Shown: piece by piece, positions 42,464-51,735 of the stretch
How the letters are laid out: the number at the start of each line of letters is the position of its first letter
Numbering within the stretch: the stretch's first letter is position 1
Assembly: GCA_945952415.1 (NCBI GenBank)
Contig: CAMFIF010000009.1
Location: 1 to 64,000, forward strand
Direction of reading: 5' to 3'
DNA from: an uncultured Rhizobium sp.
GTDB lineage: Bacteria; Pseudomonadota; Alphaproteobacteria; Rhizobiales; Rhizobiaceae
DNA: 64,000 bases
Notes under the pieces: model-generated
The model's database searches: none
Seen by the model: the letters and a program-made list of their open reading frames with translations, nothing else
Told to the model about the DNA's origin: nothing
Made by a program: the position numbers and the translations under genes

Positions 42464-43423
42464 TCAGGCGAGGGTCCACACCGCCTGAAGGAAGAGGCCG
42501 GCAAAGATGATGGCACCCACGCGGCTGTTCAGTTTGAAGAGTTCCAGGCATTCCTGCCCGTTGCGGATGTTGAGCGTCAGGATCTGCCAGCCGAAGAGGA
42601 TGGCGGCCGCGGCAAGGCCGATGAAGGCCAGCCAGCCGGAGCCTGCCAGCGCAAAGGCCATGACCATCAGCACCAGCGTCGCGCCGTAGAGAATGCCGAG
42701 CCAGCGCTGCGTCTTCTCGCCGAAGAGCCGCGCCGTGGAGCGCACGCCCACCAGTTCGTCGTCTTCCTTGTCCTGATGGGCGTAGATCGTGTCGTAGCCG
42801 ATCGTCCAGGCGATGGAGGCGAGGTAGAGGAAGACCGCCGATGCCGAAAGCCCGCCAAAGACGGCCGCCCAGCCCATCAGCGCGCCCCAGGAAAAGGCAA
42901 GCCCGAGAACCGCCTGCGGCCAGTCGGTCACCCGTTTCGCAAAGGGATAGGCGGCGACGATGAGCAGCGAGGCAATGCCGAGCTTCACCGAGAACCAGTT
43001 GAACTGGAGGAGCACCAGAAGCCCGACAAAGGCCTGCGCCGCGATGAACTGCTTTGCCTGCGACCGGCTGACCCGCCCTGACGGCAGCGGCCGCGAGCGG
43101 GTGCGGGCGACCTTCGCATCGATCTCGTGATCGACGAGGTCATTATAGGTGCATCCGGCGCCACGCATGGCAATCGCACCGATGGTGAAGAGAAGCATGT
43201 GCCAGATCATCGTGGCAAAGACCGGAAAACCGCCCTCCCCCGCCGCATGGAAGGCGAGCGCCGACGACCACAGGCAGGGCCAGAGCAGGAGTTGCCAGCC
43301 GATGGGCCTGTCCCAGCGCGCCAGCTGCGCATAGGGCCAGGCTTTCGGCGGCAGCAGCCGGTACACCCAGTTATCCGACGGCGCATCCGCCACGCGATTG
43401 TTGGCGTCGAGATTCATGCTCAT
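42464..43423 (-). CDS. ubiA: 4-hydroxybenzoate polyprenyltransferase
   Basis: A 319-residue integral membrane prenyltransferase with eight to nine predicted helices. The two Asp-rich motifs that bind prenyl diphosphate through Mg2+ are present: NDLVDHEIDAKVARTRSRPL, and YDTIYAHQDKEDD in the second half. It joins the polyprenyl chain to 4-hydroxybenzoate in ubiquinone synthesis. The chain-making enzyme, octaprenyl diphosphate synthase, is at the end of this window (63367 onward). Two ATGs two codons apart are possible as the start. Confidence 0.94.
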   Translation of the reverse strand: MSMNLDANNRVADAPSDNWVYRLLPPKAWPYAQLARWDRPIGWQLLLWPCLWSSALAFHAAGEGGFPVFATMIWHMLLFTIGAIAMRGAGCTYNDLVDHEIDAKVARTRSRPLPSGRVSRSQAKQFIAAQAFVGLLVLLQFNWFSVKLGIASLLIVAAYPFAKRVTDWPQAVLGLAFSWGALMGWAAVFGGLSASAVFLYLASIAWTIGYDTIYAHQDKEDDELVGVRSTARLFGEKTQRWLGILYGATLVLMVMAFALAGSGWLAFIGLAAAAILFGWQILTLNIRNGQECLELFKLNSRVGAIIFAGLFLQAVWTLA

Positions 43424-43512
43424 GCTTGTTTCACCGGCTTTCGAGACGTGCCAGTGCGATAGGCCTGATGGGAGCGGGGGTCAAGAGTGAGCAACTGGCA
43501 CCGGGGCAGCGA

Positions 43513-44055
43513 TCATTCCTGTTGCAGACCGGGCGGCGGCATCCGATACCAGACCTCTCCATCTTCCGCTCCGGGAAGCGGTGGGACGAAGGTGGGAAAA
43601 TCAGTACGTACATGGCGCATTCCAATCTTCTCCATCACCCGGCAGGACGCCCGATTGACTGCCATCGTGCAGGCAACGATTTCCCCATAGCCGCAGAAAT
43701 CGAAGCCCCATCGGACCAGCGCCGCCGCGCCCTCGGTGGCATAGCCCTTGCCCCACCCTTTGCGAGCAAGACGATAGCCGAGTTCGGCGCGCAGTGGGGT
43801 TTCCGGGTAAAGGCAGAACCAGCCGACAAAGGCCCCATCCGATCTCTGACGGCCTGTCCACACATAGGTTTCCGTCCCGCGCGGCATCATAAAGCCGGCA
43901 TGATCCGGGTCTATGTCCGCGTGATCCACCGGACCACCATTCAGGAAATGCATGACCTCGGCATCCAGCTCGAGAGCGACGAAATCCTCTCTATCCGCAG
44001 GTGTGCATTGCAGGAGACGTAAGCGTGCTGTCTCGATCACAGGATTCGGCGACAC
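43513..44055 (-). CDS. GNAT-family N-acetyltransferase (RimJ/RimL-like)
   Basis: A 180-residue acetyltransferase. The N terminus ETARLRLLQCTPADREDF is typical of the RimJ/RimL group. Motif A (acetyl-CoA binding) is ELGYRLARKGWGKGYATEGAAALVRWGF, with GWGKGYATE as the pyrophosphate loop, and the segment NRASCRVMEKIGMRHV follows. The substrate is not predictable. It is upstream of ubiA on the same strand with 89 bases between. The mqsA stop is 52 bases upstream. Confidence 0.87.
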   Translation of the reverse strand: MSPNPVIETARLRLLQCTPADREDFVALELDAEVMHFLNGGPVDHADIDPDHAGFMMPRGTETYVWTGRQRSDGAFVGWFCLYPETPLRAELGYRLARKGWGKGYATEGAAALVRWGFDFCGYGEIVACTMAVNRASCRVMEKIGMRHVRTDFPTFVPPLPGAEDGEVWYRMPPPGLQQE

Positions 44056-44107
44056 TTTCAGCTTATTCCCTCCAAAGAAGTCCCCGTTGGCAGCGTCTAT
44101 TGCGGTC

Positions 44108-44332
44108 CTAACCGGTCAAAGCCCGCGCGCCGCCCTTCCTGACTCTCTCCTCGAAGGCATGCGCGAGATCGGCGTAGCGATTGCCATTTTCCGCATCCAT
44201 CAAGACTTCTCCGCAAGCCGGACAGTAATCTCCCTCGACATCGGGTATCTCGATTGTTTCACCGCCGCATTCAAAATGCAGCGGGCGCTTTTCATGCACG
44301 AGATCGGCAGCGCCACAGCAGGGGCATTTCAT
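44108..44332 (-). CDS. mqsA: MqsA-type antitoxin, zinc-ribbon domain only
   Basis: A 74-residue antitoxin with two CPxCG zinc knuckles (CPCCG at 3-7 and CPACG at about 37-41), the YgiT-type N-terminal domain that covers the MqsR active face. E. coli MqsA has 131 residues, with a C-terminal HTH that binds DNA. That domain is absent and the frame ends after KGGARALTG. It can probably neutralise MqsR, but its way of autoregulation must differ. It overlaps mqsR by four bases (ATGA). Confidence 0.86.
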   Translation of the reverse strand: MKCPCCGAADLVHEKRPLHFECGGETIEIPDVEGDYCPACGEVLMDAENGNRYADLAHAFEERVRKGGARALTG

Positions 44333-44637
44333 GATCCGAGTTCCTTGAACGAAACAATGAGTACATCATCCATCACAGTCAGTTTGATGTAGAGGCCCAT
44401 GCCACCGGCAGTGCGATAGTGATATACATCCTGCCAGATGGTTGCATCAGCATGGGTCGTCATGGATTTCCAGAAATCGCGCTGCCTCAGCTGAAGGACC
44501 ATTCCGCACATCTCCTCTAATGAGAGGATATCCCATTTTCGCGCACCATCAAAGGCTGCTCTCGTCGCGCGGACACGTCCCTGGCGGATGAGCGAATGAA
44601 CACGCTCAAGCGGGCAATGTGGCTTTCGCTTTTCCAT
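44329..44637 (-). CDS. mqsR: MqsR-family mRNA interferase toxin
   Basis: A 102-residue RelE-fold ribonuclease of the MqsR family, recognisable by the start MEKRKPHCPLERVHSLI and by the DFWKSMTTHADATIWQDVYH and GMGLYIKLTVMDDVLIVSFKEL blocks. E. coli MqsR cleaves mRNA at GCU. It is first in the operon, before its antitoxin, the order normal for mqsRA. It starts 34 bases after the tex stop on the same strand, so it may be read through from tex as well as from its own promoter. Confidence 0.88.
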   Translation of the reverse strand: MEKRKPHCPLERVHSLIRQGRVRATRAAFDGARKWDILSLEEMCGMVLQLRQRDFWKSMTTHADATIWQDVYHYRTAGGMGLYIKLTVMDDVLIVSFKELGS

Positions 44638-44671
44638 TCCCGCACGATAGCGATAGAAACTAATTTAGCAA

Positions 44672-46975
44672 TTACTTCCTCTTCATCGCCTCCTGAAGTG
44701 CCGCGCCCAATCCGCCCATGGAGGATTGCGGTTTCGCCGGGCCCTTCTGGGCGTGGCGGGCGTCGAAGCGCGGGGACGGCGCTCCCTTTGCCTCGCGGGA
44801 GACGGGGGCGGCGTGTTCGTCGCGGCGCATGGAGAGGCCGATGCGCTTGCGCTTCACGTCCACCTCCACCACGCGCACCTTCACGACATCGCCGGCCTTC
44901 ACCACCTCGTGCGGGTCCTTCACGAACCGGTCCGCCAGCTGGGACACGTGGACGAGGCCGTCCTGGTGGACGCCGATATCCACGAAGGCGCCGAAGGCGG
45001 CGACGTTGGTGACCGTGCCTTCCAGAAGCATGCCCGGCTTCAGATCAGTGATCTCGTTGACACCATCAGCAAAGGTCGCGGTCCTGAAGCTCGGGCGCGG
45101 GTCACGGCCGGGCTTTTCCAGCTCCGAAAGAATGTCCTTCACGGTCGGCAGGCCGAAAGTGTCATCGACGAAACGCTTCGGATCGAGGCTCTTCAGCACC
45201 GCGCTGTCGCCCATGAGGCTGCGGATATCCCGGCCGCAGGCGGCAACGATCTTCTTCGCAACATCATAGGCCTCAGGATGCACGGCGGAGGCATCGAGCG
45301 GCTCCTTGCCATCGGGAATGCGGAGAAAACCCGCCGCCTGCTGGAAGGCGCGCGGCCCGAGGCGCGGCACCTTCAGGAGCTCCTTGCGGGTGGCGAAGGC
45401 GCCTGCCTGATCGCGATAGGCAACGATGGATTCGGCAATCGCATTGCTGAGACCGGAAACGCGGGCGAGCAGCGGGGCGGAGGCCGTGTTGAGATCGACG
45501 CCGACCGCATTCACCGCATCTTCCACCACCGCATCCAGCGAGCGGGAGAGTTTCGTCTGGTCGACATCGTGCTGGTACTGGCCGACGCCGATGGATTTCG
45601 GCTCGATCTTGACGAGTTCGGCCAACGGATCCTGCAGGCGCCGGGCGATGGAGACGGCACCACGCAGCGAGACGTCGAGACCGGGGAATTCGGCGGCGGC
45701 AAGTTCCGAGGCCGAATAGACCGAGGCGCCCGCTTCCGAGACGATCACCTTGGTGGGCTTGGGGGCGGGCAGCTCCGCCAGCAGATCGGCTACCATCTTC
45801 TCCGTCTCGCGGCTGGCCGTGCCGTTGCCGATGGCGATCAGCTCCACCCCATGCTTGCGGATGAGGCGGGCAATTTCCATCTGCGCGCCGCGCAGGTCGT
45901 TCTTCGGCTGGAAGGGGTAGACGGTCGCGGTATCGAGAAGCTTCCCCGTGCCATCGACCACCGCCACCTTGACGCCCGTGCGGATGCCGGGATCGAGCCC
46001 CATGGCGGGGCGCGAGCCGGCGGGGGCGGCAAGCAGCAGGTCCTTCAGATTGCGGGCGAAAACGTGGATCGCCTCTTCCTCGGCACGCTCGCGCATCATG
46101 CGCATGAGGTCGAGCGAGAGCGAGGCGGACAGCTTCACCCGCCAGCACCAGCCCGCCACATCGGCGAGCCAGTTGTCGGCCGCGCCAGAGCGGGTGATGC
46201 CATAGGCGGACTGGATGATGCGCTCGGCGGGCTTCACCGGCGAGGCATCGTCCTCATCGACCGCGATGGTCAGCGTCAGCACCTCCTCGTTCCAGCCGCG
46301 CAGCATGGCAAGCGCCCGGTGACCGGCGACCTTCGCCCAGCTTTCCGTGTGCTCGAAATAATCGGAGAATTTCGCGCCCGCTTCCTGCTTGCCCTCCACC
46401 ACGCGGGCCTTGATGACGGCGTTTGCCATCATGTGCTCGCGCAGCCGCTTCAGGAGATCGGCATTCTCGGTCATGCCCTCGGCGACGATATCGCGGGCGC
46501 CCTCGAGTGCGGTCTTCACATCGGGAACGTCATCGGTGATATAGGCGGCGGCCAGCGCCTGCGGATCGGCCTTGCGGTCGGAAAGCAGCGCTTCCGCCAG
46601 AGGACCCAGCCCCCGCTCGCGGGCAATCTCCGCCTTGGTGCGGCGCTTCGGCTTGTAGGGCAGATAGAGATCTTCCAGCTCCGCCTTTGTCGTGACGGCA
46701 TTGATCTTCGTCAGGAGCTCGTCGGTCATCTTGCCCTGGCCGCTGATGCTCTCGATGATCGAAGCGCGGCGGGCGGAAAGCTCCCGCAGATAGATCAGCC
46801 GCTCGGACAGCGTGCGCAGCTGCGTGTCATCCAGCCCACCCGTCACTTCCTTGCGGTAGCGCGCGATGAAGGGGATCGTCGCGCCTTCGTCGATCAGCCC
46901 GACGGCCGCCTCGACCTGTTCGGGCCGGGCCTTGATCTCGGCGGCAATCAGCGTGGCAAGCAGGCGCTCGTTCAT
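44672..46975 (-). CDS. tex: Transcription accessory/RNA-binding protein Tex
   Basis: A 767-residue Tex homologue of normal length. The N-terminal helical domain starts [16 protein letters not shown] and includes [19 protein letters not shown]. The middle YqgF nuclease-like domain has [16 protein letters not shown], two helix-hairpin-helix motifs follow ([23 protein letters not shown]), and the C-terminal S1 RNA-binding domain (about 655-725) has [28 protein letters not shown]. Tex/Spt6-like proteins act in transcription elongation and stress. It is divergent from hicAB, and mqsRA follows downstream. Confidence 0.96.
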   Translation of the reverse strand: MNERLLATLIAAEIKARPEQVEAAVGLIDEGATIPFIARYRKEVTGGLDDTQLRTLSERLIYLRELSARRASIIESISGQGKMTDELLTKINAVTTKAELEDLYLPYKPKRRTKAEIARERGLGPLAEALLSDRKADPQALAAAYITDDVPDVKTALEGARDIVAEGMTENADLLKRLREHMMANAVIKARVVEGKQEAGAKFSDYFEHTESWAKVAGHRALAMLRGWNEEVLTLTIAVDEDDASPVKPAERIIQSAYGITRSGAADNWLADVAGWCWRVKLSASLSLDLMRMMRERAEEEAIHVFARNLKDLLLAAPAGSRPAMGLDPGIRTGVKVAVVDGTGKLLDTATVYPFQPKNDLRGAQMEIARLIRKHGVELIAIGNGTASRETEKMVADLLAELPAPKPTKVIVSEAGASVYSASELAAAEFPGLDVSLRGAVSIARRLQDPLAELVKIEPKSIGVGQYQHDVDQTKLSRSLDAVVEDAVNAVGVDLNTASAPLLARVSGLSNAIAESIVAYRDQAGAFATRKELLKVPRLGPRAFQQAAGFLRIPDGKEPLDASAVHPEAYDVAKKIVAACGRDIRSLMGDSAVLKSLDPKRFVDDTFGLPTVKDILSELEKPGRDPRPSFRTATFADGVNEITDLKPGMLLEGTVTNVAAFGAFVDIGVHQDGLVHVSQLADRFVKDPHEVVKAGDVVKVRVVEVDVKRKRIGLSMRRDEHAAPVSREAKGAPSPRFDARHAQKGPAKPQSSMGGLGAALQEAMKRK

Positions 46976-47168
46976 GGGGAAAACTCCGACTCGAAAGGCA
47001 ATTCAGGAGAGCGGACCATAGTGCCCGATTGCGGCAAGGCAAGGCCGCCACCGGCCAAGGCTGGGGATGGATTGCGCATCCGCGGATTTCATCCGTATGT
47101 TATTTAGATATTTCTTATTTATTTTCAACACTTCTGTTGACTTATCCACTTCTGACGGGCAGCCTAGA

Positions 47169-47366
47169 ATGAATGCCAGCGAATTGAAGCGTCTTCTCAA
47201 GGCCAAGGGCTGCACCTTTGAAAACCACAGGGGCGGCAGCGGGCATCTGACCGTGCTCTACAAGGGCCGCAAGACACAATTGCCTATGCATGGCTCGGGG
47301 AAGGATCTCGGCAAGGGTCTCGTAAAGGCGATCCTGAAGGATCTGGGACTGGAGGGAGAAATCTGA
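47169..47366 (+). CDS. hicA: HicA-family mRNA interferase toxin
   Basis: A 65-residue dsRBD-like ribonuclease. The motifs MNASELKRLLKAKGCTFENHRGGSGHLTVLYKG and LPMHGSGKDLGKGLVKAILKDL are typical, and His in GGSGH is the catalytic residue. The ATG at 47169 is the natural start; the open frame upstream is A/T-rich leader. It overlaps hicB by one base (TGATG). HicA cleaves mRNA and tmRNA and is held inactive by HicB. Confidence 0.92.
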   Translation: MNASELKRLLKAKGCTFENHRGGSGHLTVLYKGRKTQLPMHGSGKDLGKGLVKAILKDLGLEGEI

Positions 47367-47803
47367 TGGGCTTTTATGCGCTCACACTGGAGCCGGACGG
47401 CGAGGCGCTCCTCGTCCGATCAACGGATTTTCCGGAAGTGGTGAGCTTCGGCGAAACCCGCGAGGAAGCACTTCTCCACGGACGCGATGCCATCGAGGAA
47501 GCCATTGCCGCCCGCATCGCGCATCGCGAAGAAATCCCTGCTCCTTCGGCAAGTCCCCTGGGAGCCCATTGTGTCGAGCTGCCGGTGATGGTTGAGCTCA
47601 AGGCCGCCCTCTACATGACGCTGCGCAGGCGCGGCCTCTCCCGCGCGGACCTGCAACGGTTGATGCAGCTTCCCCACCGGGAACAGGTAGACAGGTTGCT
47701 GAGACTCGATCACAACACTCATATCGAAACGGTTCTGCAGGCCTTCCGGGCGCTGGGATCACCCGTCGAGATCCGCATCCCGATGCCGGATGCAGCGGCT
47801 TGA
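47366..47803 (+). CDS. hicB: HicB-family antitoxin
   Basis: A 145-residue antitoxin with the partially degraded RNase H fold of HicB at the N terminus (ALTLEPDGEALLVRSTDFPEVVSFGETREEAL, then GRDAIEEAIAARI). The C-terminal region (about 80-140) is an HTH-like helical domain (YMTLRRRGLSRADLQRLM) for operator binding. It follows hicA directly, the usual toxin-first order of hicAB. Confidence 0.92.
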   Translation: MGFYALTLEPDGEALLVRSTDFPEVVSFGETREEALLHGRDAIEEAIAARIAHREEIPAPSASPLGAHCVELPVMVELKAALYMTLRRRGLSRADLQRLMQLPHREQVDRLLRLDHNTHIETVLQAFRALGSPVEIRIPMPDAAA

Positions 47804-47905
47804 AACGCGATCATCCTACGAAAAGGCCGGAGATAGAATGCCTTACTCCGCAGCGTCGTAGCGGTGGGTCTGCGACATCGGATTTACGCCATCCCAATGT
47901 AAGCG

Positions 47906-47936
47906 GCATGGCAATCTTTGCCAAACTATGCCATGC
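47906..47936 (+). promoter_or_regulatory. Candidate operator of parDE
   Basis: An eight-base perfect inverted repeat GCATGGCA (47906-47913) and TGCCATGC (47929-47936), 20 bases before the parD start. Ribbon-helix-helix antitoxins bind such sites to repress their own operon. The assignment is based on position. Confidence 0.55.
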
Positions 47937-47955
47937 TTGCATCAGAGGTGATGAT

Positions 47956-48204
47956 ATGGCGACGATGAATGTTTCCCTGCCCGATCCCATGAAGGAATGG
48001 GTGGATGCCCAAACCAGGACCGGCCGTTACAGCAATGCCAGTGATTATGTCCGTGACCTGATCCGCCGCGATCAGGAGCGGACCGACAAGCTGGCGGAGT
48101 TGCAGCGTCTGGTCGCGGAAGGGCTGGAAAGTGGGGTAAGCGGCCGTTCAAAAGAGGAAATTCTCAAGGCTGCTCGTGAAGCACTGGCTGCGCGGCGGCC
48201 ATGA
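47956..48204 (+). CDS. parD: ParD-type ribbon-helix-helix antitoxin
   Basis: An 82-residue antitoxin. The ribbon is TMNVSLPDPMKEWVDAQ and the helices GRYSNASDYVRDLIRRDQE, a classical ParD/CC2985 sequence, followed by a charged tail that would bind the toxin. The ATG at 47956 has AGAGG about 8 bases upstream; the frame is open far upstream, but this start gives the canonical N terminus. It overlaps parE by four bases. Confidence 0.93.
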   Translation: MATMNVSLPDPMKEWVDAQTRTGRYSNASDYVRDLIRRDQERTDKLAELQRLVAEGLESGVSGRSKEEILKAAREALAARRP

Positions 48205-48491
48205 CCTACCGTACGACGACCGAGGCAGACCGGGAACTGATCGAGATCTACGTTTTCGGCGCTGAGCGGTTCGGCGTACAGCAATCCGAGCAATATCTCG
48301 AAGGCCTGTTTCAGACCTTCGATTTGCTTGCCGAGAATCCGCATCTTGCGCGCGAGCGTCGCGAGCTGAACCCTCCGATGCGCCTTCACCCCTATGGAGC
48401 GCACATGATTGTTTACACTATCAAAGGGGATGACATTCTGATCGTCCGTGTTCTTCATGGTCGGCAGGACTGGCAGACACTCTTTTCCTGA
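48201..48491 (+). CDS. parE: ParE-type toxin
   Basis: A 96-residue RelE/ParE-superfamily toxin. The sequence starts [23 protein letters not shown], with [31 protein letters not shown] in the middle and [17 protein letters not shown] at the end; the last Arg-Val-Leu-His-Gly-Arg segment is typical. ParE toxins poison DNA gyrase. It overlaps parD (ATGA) and is followed by 167 bases to purD. Confidence 0.92.
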   Translation: MTYRTTTEADRELIEIYVFGAERFGVQQSEQYLEGLFQTFDLLAENPHLARERRELNPPMRLHPYGAHMIVYTIKGDDILIVRVLHGRQDWQTLFS

Positions 48492-48658
48492 GAGAGGAAA
48501 CAAGGTCGGTCTGCCAATCCCTGCAAACGGGTTTCCCGTTACCCCCGATTGCGTCCATTCCCATCTCGTCATGGGTAGCCCCTATAATCATCACCCGCCC
48601 GCTTGATCTTTTTGCCGTCCGCTTTAAACCGCTGTCAGACAGCAAGCGGAGACACAAG

Positions 48659-49930
48659 ATGAAGGTACTTCTGATCGGATCGGGCGGACGCGAGCATGCG
48701 CTGGCCTGGAAGCTTTCCCAGTCTCCCCTGCTTTCCAAACTCTATGCCGCGCCGGGCAATCCGGGCATTGCCGAACATGCGGACTGCGTGAAGCTCGATG
48801 TGACCGATCACAAGGCGGTCATCGATTTCTGCCGGCTGATGGGCGTGGAATTCGTGGTCGTCGGGCCGGAAGCGCCGCTGGTGGCCGGACTTGCCGACGA
48901 TCTGCGCGCGGCCGGCATTGCCTGTTTCGGGCCGTCTGCAGCTGCGGCCCAACTCGAGGGCTCGAAGGGGTTCACCAAGGATCTCTGCGCCCGCTATGAT
49001 ATACCGACCGGTGCCTACCAGCGCTTCAACAATGCCCCGAAGGCAAAGGCCTATGTGCGGGCCCAGGGCGCGCCCATCGTCATCAAGGCGGACGGGCTTG
49101 CCGCCGGCAAGGGCGTGACGGTTGCCATGACGGTTGAGGAGGCGCTCGCCGCCATCGACGACTGCTTCGAGGGCGCCTTCGGTGCGGCCGGCGCCGAAGT
49201 GGTGGTGGAGGCCTTCCTGGATGGCGAGGAGGCGAGCTTCTTCTGCCTGTCGGATGGCAAGACGGCGCTTCCGCTTGCGACCGCTCAGGACCACAAGCGG
49301 GTCGGCGATGGCGATACCGGCCCGAACACCGGCGGCATGGGGGCCTATTCCCCCGCCCCTGTCATGACGCCCGATCTCGTCGAGCGCACCATGAAGGAGA
49401 TCATCGAGCCGACGATCCGCGGCATGGCGGAGATGGGCCATCCCTTCCAGGGCGTGTTCTTCGCCGGGCTGATGATTACGGCGAAAGGCCCGGAGCTGAT
49501 CGAATACAATGTCCGCTTCGGCGATCCCGAGTGCCAGGTGCTGATGATGCGGCTTGCATCGGACCTGCTGCCGATCCTGCATGCCTGCGCCACCGGCACG
49601 CTGGATCAGGTGAAGGCCGAATGGCTGGACGAGGCGGCGCTGACGGTGGTCATGGCGGCGAAGGGCTATCCCGGCACCTATGAGAAGGGGAGCGAGATCG
49701 CCTACCTGCCGGCGGAAGGGCTGGACACCAAGGTTTTCCATGCCGGCACCTCGAAGGCAGGCGAGACACTCACCGCAACGGGTGGGCGGGTGCTGAACGT
49801 CACGGCGCGCGGCAAGACGGTGTCCGAGGCGCAGGCGCGGGCCTATGCGCTTGTCGATGCGGTGAAATGGGATGGCGGTTTCTGCCGGCGGGATATCGGC
49901 TGGCGGGCGGTCGCGCGCGAGCGTGGCTGA
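48659..49930 (+). CDS. purD: Phosphoribosylamine-glycine ligase
   Basis: A 423-residue GARS of normal length, catalysing step two of de novo purine synthesis. It starts [19 protein letters not shown], the family signature, and contains the ATP-grasp blocks [36 protein letters not shown] and [13 protein letters not shown], plus [21 protein letters not shown] lies 8 bases before the ATG. It is transcribed away from parDE and its 5' region is short. Confidence 0.96.
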   Translation: MKVLLIGSGGREHALAWKLSQSPLLSKLYAAPGNPGIAEHADCVKLDVTDHKAVIDFCRLMGVEFVVVGPEAPLVAGLADDLRAAGIACFGPSAAAAQLEGSKGFTKDLCARYDIPTGAYQRFNNAPKAKAYVRAQGAPIVIKADGLAAGKGVTVAMTVEEALAAIDDCFEGAFGAAGAEVVVEAFLDGEEASFFCLSDGKTALPLATAQDHKRVGDGDTGPNTGGMGAYSPAPVMTPDLVERTMKEIIEPTIRGMAEMGHPFQGVFFAGLMITAKGPELIEYNVRFGDPECQVLMMRLASDLLPILHACATGTLDQVKAEWLDEAALTVVMAAKGYPGTYEKGSEIAYLPAEGLDTKVFHAGTSKAGETLTATGGRVLNVTARGKTVSEAQARAYALVDAVKWDGGFCRRDIGWRAVARERG

Positions 49931-50037
49931 GCCGGGCCACCGTCTTCAGACAAAATTTACCGTCTTTTATCAGGGGATCGAAAGAAAAGGCCGCTAGGAT
50001 TTCCTTAACGCCTTGACTTGACCCAGGGATGATCCCC

Positions 50038-50568
50038 ATGCGCCTGATATCCAGCCTCGTTCTCATTGGCCTTGCCTCGTCCGCCCATGCGGGTTCCGTT
50101 CAGGAGGTGAAATCCCTGCCGCGGGGCATGTCCGCCGAGAGCATCACGGTCATCGGCTGCGTCCAGTGCCCGCCCCCGGCGCCGAAGAAGAATGCCTATG
50201 TCATTCCGGCCATTCCGCCCGGCCAGCAGAAGGTAGAGCTCAAGATGGTTCACGGCGAACAGAAGATCTTCCGCACCGATGCCTGGATCGGGGGATCGCC
50301 GGTGACCTATATTTCGACCCCGACCAAGGATGAGCTTGCGGCCCTGCAGGGCCCGAAGCCGAACGAGATGGCGAAATCGGGGGACGGGGTGGACCGCTCG
50401 GCCAAGACGGCTGCCGTGCCCTCAGGCGTCAACCATCCCATTCCCGCAACCGCCGCCTCTCTCGCCCCCGTTACGGCGGGCATGGAGGGCATGGATGCGG
50501 CGACCATGGTCTCGGAGCCCGCTCCGAAGCCGCTCGATACGTCGGGCTTCACGCTTCGGACGCAGTAA
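50038..50568 (+). CDS. Small secreted HPE1-like protein
   Basis: A 176-residue protein with a signal peptide (MRLISSLVLIGLASSAHAGS). The mature start GSVQEVKSLPRG, the Cys pair GCVQCPPP and the segment AYVIPAIPPGQQKVELKMVHGEQKIFRTDAWIGGSPVTYIS resemble, from memory, rhizobial proteins named plant virulence effector HPE1-like. The C-terminal half is of low complexity. An interaction with plants is not demonstrated for this family as far as I know. The ATG at 50038 has AGGGA about 8 bases upstream. Its last 20 bases overlap the end of the convergent DUF523 gene. Confidence 0.7.
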   Translation: MRLISSLVLIGLASSAHAGSVQEVKSLPRGMSAESITVIGCVQCPPPAPKKNAYVIPAIPPGQQKVELKMVHGEQKIFRTDAWIGGSPVTYISTPTKDELAALQGPKPNEMAKSGDGVDRSAKTAAVPSGVNHPIPATAASLAPVTAGMEGMDAATMVSEPAPKPLDTSGFTLRTQ

Positions 50569-51058
50569 CGGCAGCGGCCAGGTTTTCCGCCAGCGCCTCG
50601 ATCTCGGCCGGGGCAAAAACCGCAATTCCCGCACGCCTCAACCGTGCGGCGGTCACGCCCGCGCCCGCATGCTTGCGTCCCGCAAAGCTACCGTCATAGA
50701 TGGCAATCGACCCGCATGAAGGGCTGCCATCGATGAGGAGAGCATGGGTGCATCCCGCCGCCTCGGCCATCTTCAGCGCCTTTTCCGCGGCTTCGAGGAA
50801 GCCTGCGGTCACATCCGCGCCCGTTACATCCATCACGCGCGCCTTTCCCTCCAGCACCGCCTCGCCGGACAGACCGTCAGCAATCTCGGCGGGGGGACGG
50901 GGTGCCGGCATGCCGGCGGCCATTTCGGGACAGAAGGCGACCAGCCGTCCCTCTTCCTTCCACCTGTCGAGCAGCGGATGGAAAAGCGGCTTTCCCTTGC
51001 CATCGTAACGCACGGGCTGGCCGAGAAGGCAGGCGCTGACCAGGATGCGGGGCTTCAT
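50549..51058 (-). CDS. DUF523-family protein linked to a toxin-antitoxin operon
   Basis: A 169-residue DUF523 protein. It has the family start KPRILVSACLLGQPVRYDG, FCPEMAAGMPAPRPPAEI, and the Cys pair region LLIDGSPSCGSIAIYDGSF. The Cys residues (SACLL, FCPE, SPSCG) may bind a metal or be redox-active; biochemical function is unknown. Its ATG overlaps the stop of the preceding antitoxin (ATGA), so it is the third gene of a toxin-antitoxin-DUF523 operon. The start is firm because of the overlap and the family N terminus. Confidence 0.88.
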   Translation of the reverse strand: MKPRILVSACLLGQPVRYDGKGKPLFHPLLDRWKEEGRLVAFCPEMAAGMPAPRPPAEIADGLSGEAVLEGKARVMDVTGADVTAGFLEAAEKALKMAEAAGCTHALLIDGSPSCGSIAIYDGSFAGRKHAGAGVTAARLRRAGIAVFAPAEIEALAENLAAAVTASEA

Positions 51059-51372
51059 GCGGCGGCGTGAACGGTCAGGTGAATTCCGGTGATGGTCTGC
51101 AGCGCGGCTATCAGCCGGAAAGCCAAGTCTGCCGGACACGCCGCCTCCCCGGCAAGAAGGGCCTCGAACTCCATTTCGCTCAACCCTGCCCGTTCGGCGA
51201 GACGTGTGTTTTCTCCGACCGCCTTTACAAGGGCACGCACAAGGCCAATGGCGGTGTCACCATCGCCGGCGAGCAGCAATTCAGCGGCTTCGGCAAGGAG
51301 AAGACGGCGATAGGCAGCGTCATCCCGGAGCCTTTCCTCGATCGTTCTATCGACGGACCTTGCCCTGTTCAT
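51055..51372 (-). CDS. Antidote protein of the RelE-type module
   Basis: A 105-residue antitoxin with a helix-turn-helix of the HigA-like addiction-module antidote type (ERLRDDAAYRRLLLAEAAELLLAG, then VKAVGENTRLAERAGLSEMEFEALLAG). The start overlaps the toxin gene by four bases and the stop overlaps the DUF523 ATG by four bases. It would neutralise the upstream RelE-like protein and probably repress the operon. Confidence 0.86.
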   Translation of the reverse strand: MNRARSVDRTIEERLRDDAAYRRLLLAEAAELLLAGDGDTAIGLVRALVKAVGENTRLAERAGLSEMEFEALLAGEAACPADLAFRLIAALQTITGIHLTVHAAA

Positions 51373-51698
51373 CGATCCTGCCCTTTCTCACGGCTTCTAT
51401 AGAATGCCCACAGCCGCTTGGCCCCTGCAATGTCAGCCGACTGGCGTTGCTTCGTCCCGCCTCCCAGCAGGATGATAAGGTGATCCCCTTCTTGCCCGAA
51501 GTAAAGCCGGTATCCGGGACCATAATCGATCCGGGCCTCGCTGACGCCGCCGCCCACGGGCTTCACAGAGGAAAAATTACCCTGTTTAAGCCGTTCGATG
51601 CAAACCGTCACCCGAACGGCTGCGGCCGTATCCAGACGACGAAACCACGCCGCAAAGACGCTTCGGTCATTCTCATCGGTATATTCGATAATGCGCAT
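51369..51698 (-). CDS. RelE/HigB-type toxin
   Basis: A 109-residue toxin of the addiction-module killer type in the RelE/HigB superfamily. The core is FAAWFRRLDTAAAVRVTVCIERLKQGNFSSVKPVGGGVSEARIDYGPGYRLYFGQEGDHLIILLGGGTKQRQ, with the RIDYGPGYRLYF strand and the GGGTKQRQxxDI end typical. These toxins act as ribosome-dependent mRNA interferases. The ATG at 51698 follows AGGGATA. It starts 37 bases after the glyS stop on the same strand, so it may be co-transcribed with glyS. Confidence 0.88.
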   Translation of the reverse strand: MRIIEYTDENDRSVFAAWFRRLDTAAAVRVTVCIERLKQGNFSSVKPVGGGVSEARIDYGPGYRLYFGQEGDHLIILLGGGTKQRQSADIAGAKRLWAFYRSREKGQDR

Positions 51699-51735
51699 TA
51701 TCCCTGAATAGCACGCGGGCCATTCAGGGCAAGCA

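Noticed and set aside
44726..47107. 793-codon open frame opposite tex
   Set aside because: It is antisense to a full-length, motif-complete Tex protein.
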